The notes under the pieces were generated by a model. It had not been told where the DNA came from, made no database searches, and saw nothing but the letters and a program-made list of their open reading frames with translations. DNA of 64,000 nt from an uncultured Muribaculaceae bacterium. Its GTDB lineage: Bacteria; Bacteroidota; Bacteroidia; Bacteroidales; Muribaculaceae. Below are positions 52,150 through 61,900 of this stretch, one piece after another; positions within the stretch are counted from its first letter, which is position 1, and the number at the start of each line of letters is the position of its first letter. Position numbers and translations under genes: made by a program. The DNA lies in NCBI GenBank assembly GCA_910583795.1, contig CAJTZQ010000002.1:1-64000 (forward strand), read 5' to 3'.

Positions 52150-54974
52150 ACAAAGAAATAAAATATTCCGGCGTCTCGCTCCATACATCAGACTATGATG
52201 CCCCGGATGGTCAGCTCTCCCTTTCCATCAACCTTATCCCCGACAAATCAGGATCCCTTGTCCCTCTCCTTCCTCCTGCTACGATTCTCGAAAATTTAGC
52301 TTATCCTCCTGTCGCGGTTCATAAGGTGGCGAATCAGACTAATCTGCTGTGCTTCGACAAAGGAAGGAAGCTCCTTTTCTTTATCCCCGTGGAGAATCCC
52401 GATGCCGGTTACACTTCCGTCTCATCTTCCGTTTCCGTGCCGGAGATTGCAATCCTCGGCAACACCCTCTTCATTTCCGATGGTGCCACTTCCTCCTATG
52501 CCCTTTGGTCACCCGAACGCGGCTCGTATATTTCTCTTGGCTCATCGATCCCGGAGTTGGATATTGACTTCGCACTCGGTCATGCCACTCTCACGGATGA
52601 ATCATTTTCATCCCTCATCAACATTCCGATCCCTGAAGGTCTATCCGGTGATATGGTCAATAAAATATTCTCATCCCTCTCAGGAGGTAGCCTCACCGTC
52701 CCGCCGCGCACTAATGCGGATGCTTTCATAGGAAATCTGTCTGACGCCGTCTTGGGCTTTATCAACAAATCTGTCGCCCAGACCCATGAGGAAGGCAAGT
52801 TCATTTTTCCGTTCATGCTCCGGTGGGCTCTAAGGCTTTTCGATGGCTCCTACATTCATCAGTCCGCACCGATCCTCATGATTCCCAATTCCAACACTCC
52901 CCCGGTGAGTTATAAAACCACTACAAAAGATGGAATGATCGAAATGAGCGCCACTTTCCCCGCACGTCGTTGCACTCTCATGTTCAATGCCAATTCTCTG
53001 TCTGCCCTATCTCTTTGGAAAGACGTGGTCAAGTCCATTGATATTTTTGTGTCCGCCCCGATCTATACCTACGATCAATCCGGATCCGTCAGCATCTTCC
53101 ATAGAGACTTCCTGCGTTCATTCTCGTTTTCGGGAGAAAAATACACTGTCACTTCCGACGGCGGTTCATCTCTCCCGGATCCCAATGATGACGGTCACCG
53201 TCGCCCTGTGTCTCCTACCACAGATTCCAATACTTTCTATCATTTCCCGAATGGCAACGCCGAGGCATGGCTTAAACTCACTGTATCGTCTTCCGGGGAA
53301 TCCATCCCCGGTCGTGTCGTGACCGGGCGACCGGAAGGCTACGACCCCGTACCAGCCGCTCCACTCTTGAATCCTGCGTCCCTCTCTCAAAAGGAAATCG
53401 AAGACAAGATATCCGCAGTTTCCTCTTTCTATCTTATTTCTTCCATCCAGCTCTCCGACATAAAGACCGGTCAGGATGGCATGTCCGGATTCATCCCGGT
53501 CGACATTCAGGACTCGGCACTCTCAAACATTGTCGTGCGTCCCCGTCTGTCCGACGATTGGAGATCCCATGACGGTATACTTTTTAAATCTGCCTACACC
53601 TACAATTCCCGTGTCATTCTTTCCGGAGTATCTTCTCTCCTTTTCAAAGGATTCTCCGTGTCCTCTATGTCTCAATATCGTCAGTCCCCGAATGGTAACG
53701 AGCCGTCACAATACACTGTCTGGGTCAAGACCGTTAGAAATTCCTTCACGGTATGGGTCAACATCCCCTCCACGCTTTCCGACGATTGGCTCCCCCGTTT
53801 TTTCTTCTATCCAGACCCCAACGCTGTGGAAATGCGTGTCGTTTGCAATGATGGCTCCGGAGGGTGGCAGCTTCCCCTGAAGTCTCATGACTTCCTCAAT
53901 GGTGCTTTCTGGTTTGACGGTCTCGGTGCGGAACGTACCCAAAAGGATACGGAAGTTACAGCTCCCGATATCAGCGGTCAGAAAGAGAGTGCCTTGATAA
54001 TTCCCGAACCTCAGAAAATCTTCGTCTCTGAGGTAAACAACCCCTTCCTTTTCCCCCTTCTCGGTCGTGTCACTGTCGGTTCAGGTGAAGTCCTCGCCAC
54101 ATGTGCCGCCGTTCGGGCTCTCTCTCAGGGTCAGTTCGGATCTCACCCCCTCTATGCTTTCACCTCCGAAGGCGTTTGGGCGCTTTCTGTTGCGTCCGAC
54201 GGCACATTCTCAGCTGTCCAGCCCGTCACTCGCGACGTCTGCACATCCACCGCTTCAATTACCCAGATAGACGGCGGTGTATTGTTCGCTACATCCCGTG
54301 GAATTATGCTCCTCTCCGGAGCTTCCTCCCAATGCATTTCCACTCCCATTGACTCTCAACACCCCTTCCCCTTCTCAGATCTCCCCTCTTATGATTCAAT
54401 TTTGGATGTCGCCGGCAAAACTCTTGAAGATGTCTCGATCCCCCCTTTCCTCTCGTTCATTGATAATGTCCGGATGGCTTTCGACTATACCAACCAGCGC
54501 ATCCACCTGTTCAATCCCCTCTACCCTGTTGCTTACGTCTATTCGATGGAGTCTAAACAATGGGGAATGGAATGGTCAGATTTTGAGACGCCCCTCAACT
54601 CATATCCCGATTCCTGGGTGATCGACAAAGACCGCAACCTGTTGAATCTTGCGTCTTCAGATTCTGAAAACGTAAGTGCGATCCTCCTCACCCGCCCGTT
54701 TTCTCTCGGATCTCCGGATGTCTTGAAGACGATCCGCACAATTATCCAGCGTGGATTTTTCAAGAGCGGGGAGATAAAGTCAGCGCTGTTTGCCTCACGC
54801 GACCTCTTAAACTGGCACCTCGTCGGCTCATCTGTCAGCCATCGGCTCTCAAACTTCTCCGGAACCCCCTTCAAGACATTCCGGATTCTCCTCCTTGCAA
54901 CCCTCTCACCCTCACGTTCCATATCAGGTGCTTCCGTAGCTTATTCTCCGCGCCTCACAAACCGCCTCCGCTAA
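52146..54974 (+). CDS. Large beta-rich virion-type protein
   Basis: The 942-aa product starts at ATG 52146 (MNKEIKYSGVSLHTSDYDAP). It lacks Lys-rich or helical stretches and is dominated by beta segments, with GRVTVGSGEVLATCAAVRAL and EGVWALSVASDGTFSAVQPV in the C-terminal half, which look like beta-propeller or tail-stabilisation protein blades. The end has LFASRDLLNWHLVGSS. It is probably a head-tail or tail protein, without a precise assignment. Confidence 0.6.
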   Translation: MNKEIKYSGVSLHTSDYDAPDGQLSLSINLIPDKSGSLVPLLPPATILENLAYPPVAVHKVANQTNLLCFDKGRKLLFFIPVENPDAGYTSVSSSVSVPEIAILGNTLFISDGATSSYALWSPERGSYISLGSSIPELDIDFALGHATLTDESFSSLINIPIPEGLSGDMVNKIFSSLSGGSLTVPPRTNADAFIGNLSDAVLGFINKSVAQTHEEGKFIFPFMLRWALRLFDGSYIHQSAPILMIPNSNTPPVSYKTTTKDGMIEMSATFPARRCTLMFNANSLSALSLWKDVVKSIDIFVSAPIYTYDQSGSVSIFHRDFLRSFSFSGEKYTVTSDGGSSLPDPNDDGHRRPVSPTTDSNTFYHFPNGNAEAWLKLTVSSSGESIPGRVVTGRPEGYDPVPAAPLLNPASLSQKEIEDKISAVSSFYLISSIQLSDIKTGQDGMSGFIPVDIQDSALSNIVVRPRLSDDWRSHDGILFKSAYTYNSRVILSGVSSLLFKGFSVSSMSQYRQSPNGNEPSQYTVWVKTVRNSFTVWVNIPSTLSDDWLPRFFFYPDPNAVEMRVVCNDGSGGWQLPLKSHDFLNGAFWFDGLGAERTQKDTEVTAPDISGQKESALIIPEPQKIFVSEVNNPFLFPLLGRVTVGSGEVLATCAAVRALSQGQFGSHPLYAFTSEGVWALSVASDGTFSAVQPVTRDVCTSTASITQIDGGVLFATSRGIMLLSGASSQCISTPIDSQHPFPFSDLPSYDSILDVAGKTLEDVSIPPFLSFIDNVRMAFDYTNQRIHLFNPLYPVAYVYSMESKQWGMEWSDFETPLNSYPDSWVIDKDRNLLNLASSDSENVSAILLTRPFSLGSPDVLKTIRTIIQRGFFKSGEIKSALFASRDLLNWHLVGSSVSHRLSNFSGTPFKTFRILLLATLSPSRSISGASVAYSPRLTNRLR

Positions 54975-54992
54975 TATTATACAATAGAAAAG

Positions 54993-55070
54993 GGACGCGA
55001 TATTTCGCGTCCACTGTGACATAATCAATGTGAAAGGGCGAATGAAATTTGATTGTTCATTCGCCCTTTC
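54993..55070. terminator. Double hairpin between convergent genes
   Basis: GGACGCGA (54993-55000) pairs with 55005-55012, and GAAAGGGCGAATGAA (55032-55046) pairs perfectly with 55056-55070 and is followed by TTTAATTAT. Together they separate the plus-strand virion gene from the convergent minus-strand genes. Confidence 0.85.
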
Positions 55071-55130
55071 TTTAATTATGCATTATACATTATGACTTGC
55101 TTTAGCTTGAGCGCAGCTAATTATGCATTG

Positions 55131-55664
55131 TTAAAAAGGTTGCAACCTTATCCTCGTCCTTCTCGGTCCCCTCCTGTTGTTCACGCAGCTTCTCAATGCC
55201 GATTTCGCGTTGTCCCTCTTCTCAGCCCATATCTGCGCTTTCCTGGGGTTCGTTATCGAAAGCCAGTCCTGAACCACATCACACACCAGATACTCATGCA
55301 CGAGTCGTTCCATAAGGTTCAATGTGGTCTGAGAGAAATCCTCAGGAAGTTCCAGCCTGATACCGAACACAGGTTTCTCTACGAGTTTGTCATCCAGAAT
55401 ATCAGTGTCGATAGTCCGTTTTGTGTAGGGATAAAGAAGCTCAGTTATGATTGCGTGATCTTTGTCAAGAACCCTTTCCACCCGGTCGCAGTTACCCTCC
55501 TGCACGATATCCTGGAGTGTGTGTCTGACCTCGTCATCCACATCTGTCATTATATGCCCCTCCACGAAAGCAAGATTGGCTATGTCATAATATAGCTCCT
55601 CATGCTTGAATAAAAGCACAGCGACAATAATATCCTTTCCCTTTACATTTCCACATTCAACCAT
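55131..55664 (-). CDS. Paralog C of a three-gene family
   Basis: A 177-aa protein starting MVECGNVKGKDIIVAVLLFK. The C-terminal part DWLSITNPRKAQIWAEKRDN and an Arg-rich end match the pattern W-x-x-T-N-x-x-x-A of the two paralogs at 55758-56273 and 56318-56773. It is the most diverged member. Function unknown; late gene on the minus strand. Confidence 0.6.
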   Translation of the reverse strand: MVECGNVKGKDIIVAVLLFKHEELYYDIANLAFVEGHIMTDVDDEVRHTLQDIVQEGNCDRVERVLDKDHAIITELLYPYTKRTIDTDILDDKLVEKPVFGIRLELPEDFSQTTLNLMERLVHEYLVCDVVQDWLSITNPRKAQIWAEKRDNAKSALRSCVNNRRGPRRTRIRLQPF

Positions 55665-55757
55665 ACCGCTCTTGATAATAGATTATGGATAATTGAAAAT
55701 TGATAATTGTTATTTTTTATTAGTAATTACTAATTGATAATCACTAATTACTAATTA

Positions 55758-56273
55758 TCAACTGTATGTCGGTCTTGACGGTCTGCTTCTCTTATAGAGT
55801 GCTCGTTTCACATTCTCCAGACTAACACCTGCATGTGACACATAGCTGTCCGCGTCTGCCTTGTTCGTGATGGTAAACCAGTCGGCGAGCGACATGTCAA
55901 CGATATAGGCGTGCATACCTTTCCCGAGACTGTCTGCCGATGCATTGTTATAGTTGCTTGGCAATCTGAACATCAATGTCAAGACTCCGTCATCATCGAT
56001 CTCTTTATTGATAAGGTTATCCGAAGTCGTTTTGTCCTCGTTGAGATATTCCCCGAGCAGACTCTTCAGGCTTGTGAAATGATTCGCTATCGACCGCCTT
56101 AGTTGCGTCGACTCCTCCTCGTCTTCCGAAGCCTGCATGTTGGAGGCTGCCTCATAGTTCTTTGCCCCTTCGGCTTCTCTCGCACGCCCCGTCAGGTAAG
56201 CCTTGTTCCTTATGTCATACAATAGCTCCTTCACTTGAAGGGTGACTGTTAGCTCTTTCTTCTTCTCTGCCAT
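55758..56273 (-). CDS. Paralog B of a three-gene family
   Basis: A 171-aa product from ATG 56273 (MAEKKKELTVTLQVKELLYD). C-terminal MSLADWFTITNKADADSYVS and RALYKRSRPSRPTYS align with paralog A. A 60-residue, Glu/Ser-rich middle (ASNMQASEDEEESTQLRRSI) differs. Minus strand, with AT-rich ATTATCAATTA repeats on both sides. Confidence 0.6.
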   Translation of the reverse strand: MAEKKKELTVTLQVKELLYDIRNKAYLTGRAREAEGAKNYEAASNMQASEDEEESTQLRRSIANHFTSLKSLLGEYLNEDKTTSDNLINKEIDDDGVLTLMFRLPSNYNNASADSLGKGMHAYIVDMSLADWFTITNKADADSYVSHAGVSLENVKRALYKRSRPSRPTYS

Positions 56274-56317
56274 ATATTTATTTTTTTTATTAATTATCAA
56301 TTATCAATTACTAATTA

Positions 56318-56773
56318 TCAATTGTACACCGGTCGCGCCGGGCGCTTCTTATAGCACGCCTTCCGGTGCACCCCCTCCAGAAATGTACCAGCTGCTGTGG
56401 CATATTCCCCGGCTTCTTTCTTGTTCGTGAATACATACCATTTTGCCGTGATGTTCATCACGAAGAAACTCATCAGCTCTTTTTCCATGCTTTCCTTCAG
56501 GCTCTCGTCAAAACTCGAGCTTAAGGAAAGGGTGATCGTGAATCCTGTTTCGTCTGAGCTCTCCGATTCCAGAAACTTCTTCATCTTCTCGCAGGTCGCC
56601 ACCCTGCTTTCCGTCCAGAACCGTTCAAGCTGGCTCCTGTCGGCATCCGTGGTGAAGATCCTGTCATATGCCTTCGAATCCTCATCCATCATTTTGGCGC
56701 CTGTGTAAGATGTGGTCTGCGCCACCTCCTCCATCACGGCTCCCTTATCTATTTTGATCACAATTGTCTTCAT
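56318..56773 (-). CDS. Paralog A of a three-gene family
   Basis: A 151-aa product starting MKTIVIKIDKGAVMEEVAQT. C-terminal AKWYVFTNKKEAGEYATAAG and ACYKKRPARPVYN match paralog B (W-x-x-x-T-N-K-x-x-A, then K-R-x-R-P-x-R-P-x-Y). The family looks like a small virion or tail component, but there is no direct evidence. Confidence 0.6.
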   Translation of the reverse strand: MKTIVIKIDKGAVMEEVAQTTSYTGAKMMDEDSKAYDRIFTTDADRSQLERFWTESRVATCEKMKKFLESESSDETGFTITLSLSSSFDESLKESMEKELMSFFVMNITAKWYVFTNKKEAGEYATAAGTFLEGVHRKACYKKRPARPVYN

Positions 56774-56911
56774 ATTCTCTCAGTTTGTTGACCATCAAAA
56801 TTACTTCTTCTACTCTTTCCATCTCCCATATCTGTTAAAACTAAATATAAACTAAAGACTAACGACTATCCGACTAACGGACTAATTATCCATTATCAAT
56901 TATCAATTAAA
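56774..56911. repeat. AT-rich and ACTAACG heptamer-like repeats
   Basis: The gap upstream of paralog A contains GACTAACGACTATCCGACTA-type runs and ATTATCCATTATCAATTATC. The same ATTATCAATTA words recur at 55680-55757 and 56290-56325, flanking each paralog. They are the low-complexity words seen between Bacteroidetes genes. Confidence 0.6.
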
Positions 56912-57232
56912 TTACCCTTCTCCCGCCAGTCTCGCAAGCTTCTCCTCAAGGCTCTCCGGAACGTCACTCACGGTCATGTCCATTTCCACCGCCTTCATCT
57001 CCGGCATGTGGAACTTCAAAAGTTTAAGCTCCGCGCTCACCCTGTCAGCCGGCGATAGCAGAGCCATGTCCATATCAAAATCCGAAGCCTCATATTCCTC
57101 CCCCGTTTCCGGGTCTTTACGCGGCTTCCTCTCGAAATAATCTTCCGAGTGCGTCCTGATCTTCCCCTTCAGGGGATTGTCCTTGTTGGGCGTTCCTTTC
57201 TTTCGCCCCCCTGTCTTCTTTCCAATAGCCAT
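56912..57232 (-). CDS. Terminase-small-like or HTH DNA-binding protein
   Basis: The 106-aa product (ATG 57232) starts MAIGKKTGGRKKGTPNKDNP, the GRKKGTPN motif found in phage terminase small subunits and DUF5681 proteins, then SPADRVSAELKLLKFHMPEM. It is the first gene of a minus-strand operon that continues through paralogs A, B and C. No large terminase is next to it, so the assignment is tentative. Confidence 0.5.
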   Translation of the reverse strand: MAIGKKTGGRKKGTPNKDNPLKGKIRTHSEDYFERKPRKDPETGEEYEASDFDMDMALLSPADRVSAELKLLKFHMPEMKAVEMDMTVSDVPESLEEKLARLAGEG

Positions 57233-57333
57233 GATGCGGTTCATTAATAAATATGATGCTCCCGCAAAGATAACACCCTATCTTAGCCCCGATAAAATAT
57301 CTATTAACACTCTTATCCCCACATCATAAAGAA

Positions 57334-57825
57334 ATGTTAGGTGCAGCTATTGGAGCCGGGATTTCAGCAATTGGCGGAATCTTCGGGGGCATGTCTGCCT
57401 CAAAGGCAATGAGAAACGTAAAAAACAATCTTAATCAACAGCGTGCCGAAAACCGCAACTGGTTCGACCGTCGCTACAATGAAGACGCCACTCAGCGTGC
57501 CGATGCCGTGGCTGCTGTCACTCAGATGCAGGAGGCGATCCGGCAGCGCAACAAGGCTGCCGAAGGTGCTCAGGCGGTTGCCGGTGCCACTGAAGAAGCC
57601 GCGGCGGCTACAAAAGAAGCCAACGCTCAGGCTCATGCGGATGCAGTGTCCCGTATCGCTTCCGATGCCGCAAACCGTAAGGATTCAATTGAAAGCCAAT
57701 ACCTCTCTAAAGACGAGGCTCTGCAGTCCGAACTTAACGATCTCGAACGCACAAAGGCTCAGCAGGTTTCTCAGGCAACCGACAAGGTGACCCAGACTGC
57801 CGCTAATATTTCTCAACTTTTCTGA
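57334..57825 (+). CDS. Internal-virion or pilot-type protein
   Basis: A 163-aa protein starting MLGAAIGAGISAIGGIFGGM, a glycine-zipper membrane segment, followed by a long Ala/Gln/Glu coiled coil to the end. This layout is typical of internal virion or DNA-pilot proteins that enter the cell envelope. It is the first plus-strand gene of the next operon, 1 nt before the next start. Confidence 0.55.
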   Translation: MLGAAIGAGISAIGGIFGGMSASKAMRNVKNNLNQQRAENRNWFDRRYNEDATQRADAVAAVTQMQEAIRQRNKAAEGAQAVAGATEEAAAATKEANAQAHADAVSRIASDAANRKDSIESQYLSKDEALQSELNDLERTKAQQVSQATDKVTQTAANISQLF

Positions 57826-57826
57826 C

Positions 57827-58933
57827 ATGGCTGCATACGATGATATTTTGGGCACGAAACCCCGCCCTGCTCAACGGCAATCACCCCTTCCGGCTCTCAG
57901 TCCTGTCATCCCCGGAGCTAACCCCTCAACCCAATCCGGACAACAGACAACGGAAAACGGACAACCATCATCCTCCTCCGCCATCGAGACCATAATCAGA
58001 GAAAACCCTCGCCACTTAAACTACGCCCAGCTCTATGAGCTGCTCAACGCCGCTAATCGTCCCGAGACGCCCGAGCAGCAGGCGGCACGCGAGAAAAAAG
58101 AGAAACGTCAGGCTCTCTTCTCGGCTATCGGCGACGGTATATCGGCTCTATCAAATCTCTATTTCACCACCCGTTATGCACCCGATTCATTCACCCCGTC
58201 ACGTGCCATGTCCCCGACCACGCGTGCCCGCTGGGATCGACTCCGTGCGGAACGTGATGCCAACCGCCGCCAATATGTCGACGGATACCTCCGTGCCCTC
58301 CAGCTCGACGATGCCGACTATCGCTACGAACGCTCTTGGCAACATCAGATGCAACGCGAAAAGTTAGCCGATGATCGCGCCGATGCCGCAGAAAAACGAG
58401 CTGCAGCCTTGGCTGAACTCAACCGGAAACTCAAAAACCATGAGATTGATGCCGCTGCAGCTGACGCCGCAAAGAAAGAGATTGAGGCTGCCTTTGCCCC
58501 GGAATACCAGAAGTCAAGAATCGAGCGCAACCGTGCAGCCGCCGGAGCTTCCAAAGCAGCCGGGGCTGCTTCTTATGCTCGGGCTAAGGCGGAAGGCAGA
58601 AAAGATGTTAAGGAATTCCGTGCATGGGATAAGGATGGCAAACAACACTGGTTCCACACAAAAGAGGCGGCTGAAGAATTTGCCCGTCAGGAAGACACAT
58701 TCCGTGTCGAGCGTGCAACTGTCAATGAGTCCCTCACTAAAACCGAAAAGGATCCTTTCGGCAATCCTAAGACCACTACTACCAGCAAGACAACAGTAAA
58801 AGATGGTGCCGGCTATCCCGTTCCATTCCGCCCTCCCTACCGTGACCCGAATAATTCAGCCGACGATGAATTCTCGCAATACGAAGTCAAAGACGATGAT
58901 CAAGACGATGATTTCTCACAATACGAAAGATAA
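57827..58933 (+). CDS. Coiled-coil virion protein with in-frame DNA repeat
   Basis: The 368-aa product has a disordered N-terminus with repeat R3 in frame (STQSGQQTTENGQPSS, 57924-57970), a helical bundle, an Ala/Arg-rich coiled coil (~190-260), and an acidic tail with EFSQYEV and DFSQYER repeats at the end. It is probably an internal or tail component. Gap to the giant ORF is 6 nt. Confidence 0.55.
   Translation: MAAYDDILGTKPRPAQRQSPLPALSPVIPGANPSTQSGQQTTENGQPSSSSAIETIIRENPRHLNYAQLYELLNAANRPETPEQQAAREKKEKRQALFSAIGDGISALSNLYFTTRYAPDSFTPSRAMSPTTRARWDRLRAERDANRRQYVDGYLRALQLDDADYRYERSWQHQMQREKLADDRADAAEKRAAALAELNRKLKNHEIDAAAADAAKKEIEAAFAPEYQKSRIERNRAAAGASKAAGAASYARAKAEGRKDVKEFRAWDKDGKQHWFHTKEAAEEFARQEDTFRVERATVNESLTKTEKDPFGNPKTTTTSKTTVKDGAGYPVPFRPPYRDPNNSADDEFSQYEVKDDDQDDDFSQYER
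57924..57970 (+). repeat. Repeat R3, copy 1, in frame
   Basis: The 47-bp unit contains CCGGACAACAGACAACGG and matches 62007-62053 with 2 differences. It is read here as GQQTTENGQ. A partial copy in another reading frame is at 59148-59176. Confidence 0.85.
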
Positions 58934-58939
58934 TTCACC

Positions 58940-61900
58940 ATGCCAGTATATAAAGTAAAAGACATGACCTTCGATATACCCGAAGAAAAAGCTTCAAGAT
59001 TTGAAAGCAAATACCCCGATGCTGTCGTCGATATCTACGACGCTGAGTCAGGCAAACAATACGGAATCCCGGTCTCGAAAGTTGCCGGATTCAAAAAGAA
59101 ATTCCCCCGCTGGTCTTACTCCGCCCCCTCCTCCGAAAATAAATCAACGGACAACAGACAACGGAAAACGGACAACATACAACCCGCAACGGAAATCCAA
59201 ATCGCGGAGCTGTCCGGTTCAAAAGCATCGCTTTTGCCTTCTTCCGCTGACCAAAGACCATCGACCAAAGACCAACCTTGGCAACCCTCCCCCGCTCAGA
59301 AAGCCGAAATGGCTAAGACCCTCGAAGAGGCAGACCGCACTATTGCCGGCATGCATGAGGCTGCTGAAAAGACCGGTCGCATCGCCGACTCCATGACCCA
59401 ACAGGGACGAGACCGCTCAAAGGCTCTCCGCCAGACCGCCCGCCAGATGGGCATAGAGACCGATCCCGCCGGTCTCCTAAATCCTCAGACAACGGAAAAC
59501 GGGAAACAGACAACTGAAAACGACCAAAATTCAAAATCCAAAATTCAAAATTCTACTCAGGGTGCTCAATTCTACGGTCTCACCCGCGACTCCGAAGGCA
59601 ACATCATCCCCCAGTGGCAGATGCCCGACGGCTCCATCACAACTTCTTTCTCCGAAGCTGACCGCTCAGTCTCCGCCGCTCGTCAGGAACGACTGCAAAA
59701 CCAATTCCTCAAAAGAATGGAGGAAAATGGACTCGATCCTGCTAAACCGCAAGACGTGGAGGAACAACGTAAGAAAGACCTCCTTGATGTTGCACAGAAA
59801 AAAGTTGATATCCGACTCTCTGAAAACGAAAAGAATATTCGCGAAATCCAAGATAGAAAGGCTCAGAGGTTCGACGAATCCAATTCCAATCAGTGGGATG
59901 ATAACTTAGGTTTCTGGGATAATTTGGCGCGTATCATAGGTGGCAGCGTCAAACGCGGTGTTGAGAATAGTCACCCAGTCAACAGGTCTCAGAATTCTTT
60001 GACAGAGGATGAACGCGACATCCGCACTCTCACCGCCGAAAATCAAGTGCTCGATGATGCAAGGAAACTGCTTGAAACCCGTAGACTAAAAAAATCTAAC
60101 GGTTTCATGGGTGGATTCTGGAATATCGCAAACAACACCCGCAACATGAAAATGGGTGCCACTCATTCTCTTTCCGACCCCGATCTCTATGCAGGTGGTG
60201 TTATGGCTCTTCAAAAAGCCACACAATTGCTCGACATAGAAGACAAGCTCAAAAGCGGCGCCGACCTTTCCGACAGTGAAGTCAGTCTTGTCTATTCTTC
60301 CATGCTCGGACAAGACATAATGCACAACATTGAGACTCCTCATGGTTATAGAGCCGCTCAGACCACCGTGGAAATGTTCCCCTTTATGGCGCAGATGGCT
60401 CTCAACCCTGCTTCCGGTCTGAGTCAGGCTCTTGTGAAAAACTATGGCAAAAATGGTCTCAAAAAAATAGCCCTCACAGTCGCCGGGGATGTTGCCGAAT
60501 CCGCCGTGCTCGTCAATACCCTTCAGGCTCCTTCCACTGCCGCCGATGCAATAAGCCGTTATCAAGGAGAGGTCGTTGACAATAATGGTAAAATCTCTTT
60601 CGATGGCTCTCACAATTGGACTGAATCTGTAGCCAAGACTGAAGGTGCCGCAATCATTGAAAACTACACTGAAATGCTTGGCAACCATTTTGGGGTTATA
60701 GGTAATGCAATAGGGAAAGCGGGAAACAAGGCTCTGAGTAAAATCGGTGCTGGTAAGATTGTCGATAAAGTTTCAGACCTTGTTTCAAAGGTAAATACTA
60801 CAGAATGGGCAAAGGCTATAGGAGATATTGAAAAACGAGCACAATGGAACGGAGTCGTGGGAGAGGTACTTGAAGAAGAATCCGGAATCGTTCTCAATTC
60901 TCTTTTTGTGGGCGATAACAAATTTAGCGACCTGGTCGATGTCGACCAGCAGATTGACATTGTGCTTGGCGTTGGTCTCTTTGGCGGTTTTGTTTCCGGA
61001 ATAAAAAGTGTAGGCTATCCCGTTGCCAGAGCAAAGGCAAATAGTAATCTAAAAAAACAGGAAAACATAGCCGCACGGCGGTTCGGAGAAGAATGGGACG
61101 GTATTCGTTCCGAAATTGAATCAGCTGACGAACGTGACCTCTCCACATTGATTACAGGTCTTGTAAAGAAACACGCACATTCCGACGAACAGGCAAAGAC
61201 AATCATACAATATGCCCATGCCCTGATGTCGGCTCGCGGCTACAACCTTGCATCAGCCTCCCGCGTTGCGGAAGGCAACATCTCCCCCGAACAGCAGGAC
61301 GTAGAAGAAAGCTTCGATCATGGCGCAGATATTGCCGCGAACGGCTCTCCCGAGGAAAAGAACCAAACTAAGCTACTTATGGAGCAGGCGCGCGAACGTT
61401 TTGTGAATTCTTCAAGCGAGGATTTCGTGGCAGAACATTTCGATTCCCCAGATGCCGTCTCAAACCTCCTCAAATTGGGATACGATGATGATCTCCGTCA
61501 GACAGCCCTCGACTATATCAACGCCCGTGCCGCCTACGAAGGGATGCTTCAGCATGTCCGCGACGATATCGACGGTCAGATCTCGCAGAGCGACGCTCAG
61601 ATACAATCCCGGGTCAACCGCTCCTCCGGCTCAATACACCCCGCAGTCATAAAAGATGCCGACGCGGACCGCCCCGTATTCATAATAGATGGCGAACTGC
61701 ACGTCGCCGACGATGGAACCATAGACCACAAAAAATCCCAGGACTCTATAATCGTCCGTGATGCCGAAACCGGAAAACTTGAATTCAAGACCCCTGCAGA
61801 TTTCCTCTCCGTTGCCGCCCCACTCGATCCGGAAGCGGAAATGGAAACCGCACGTCAGCAGATACGCCATCAGGTCGCGCGAAACGCCGCCGACGCCATC

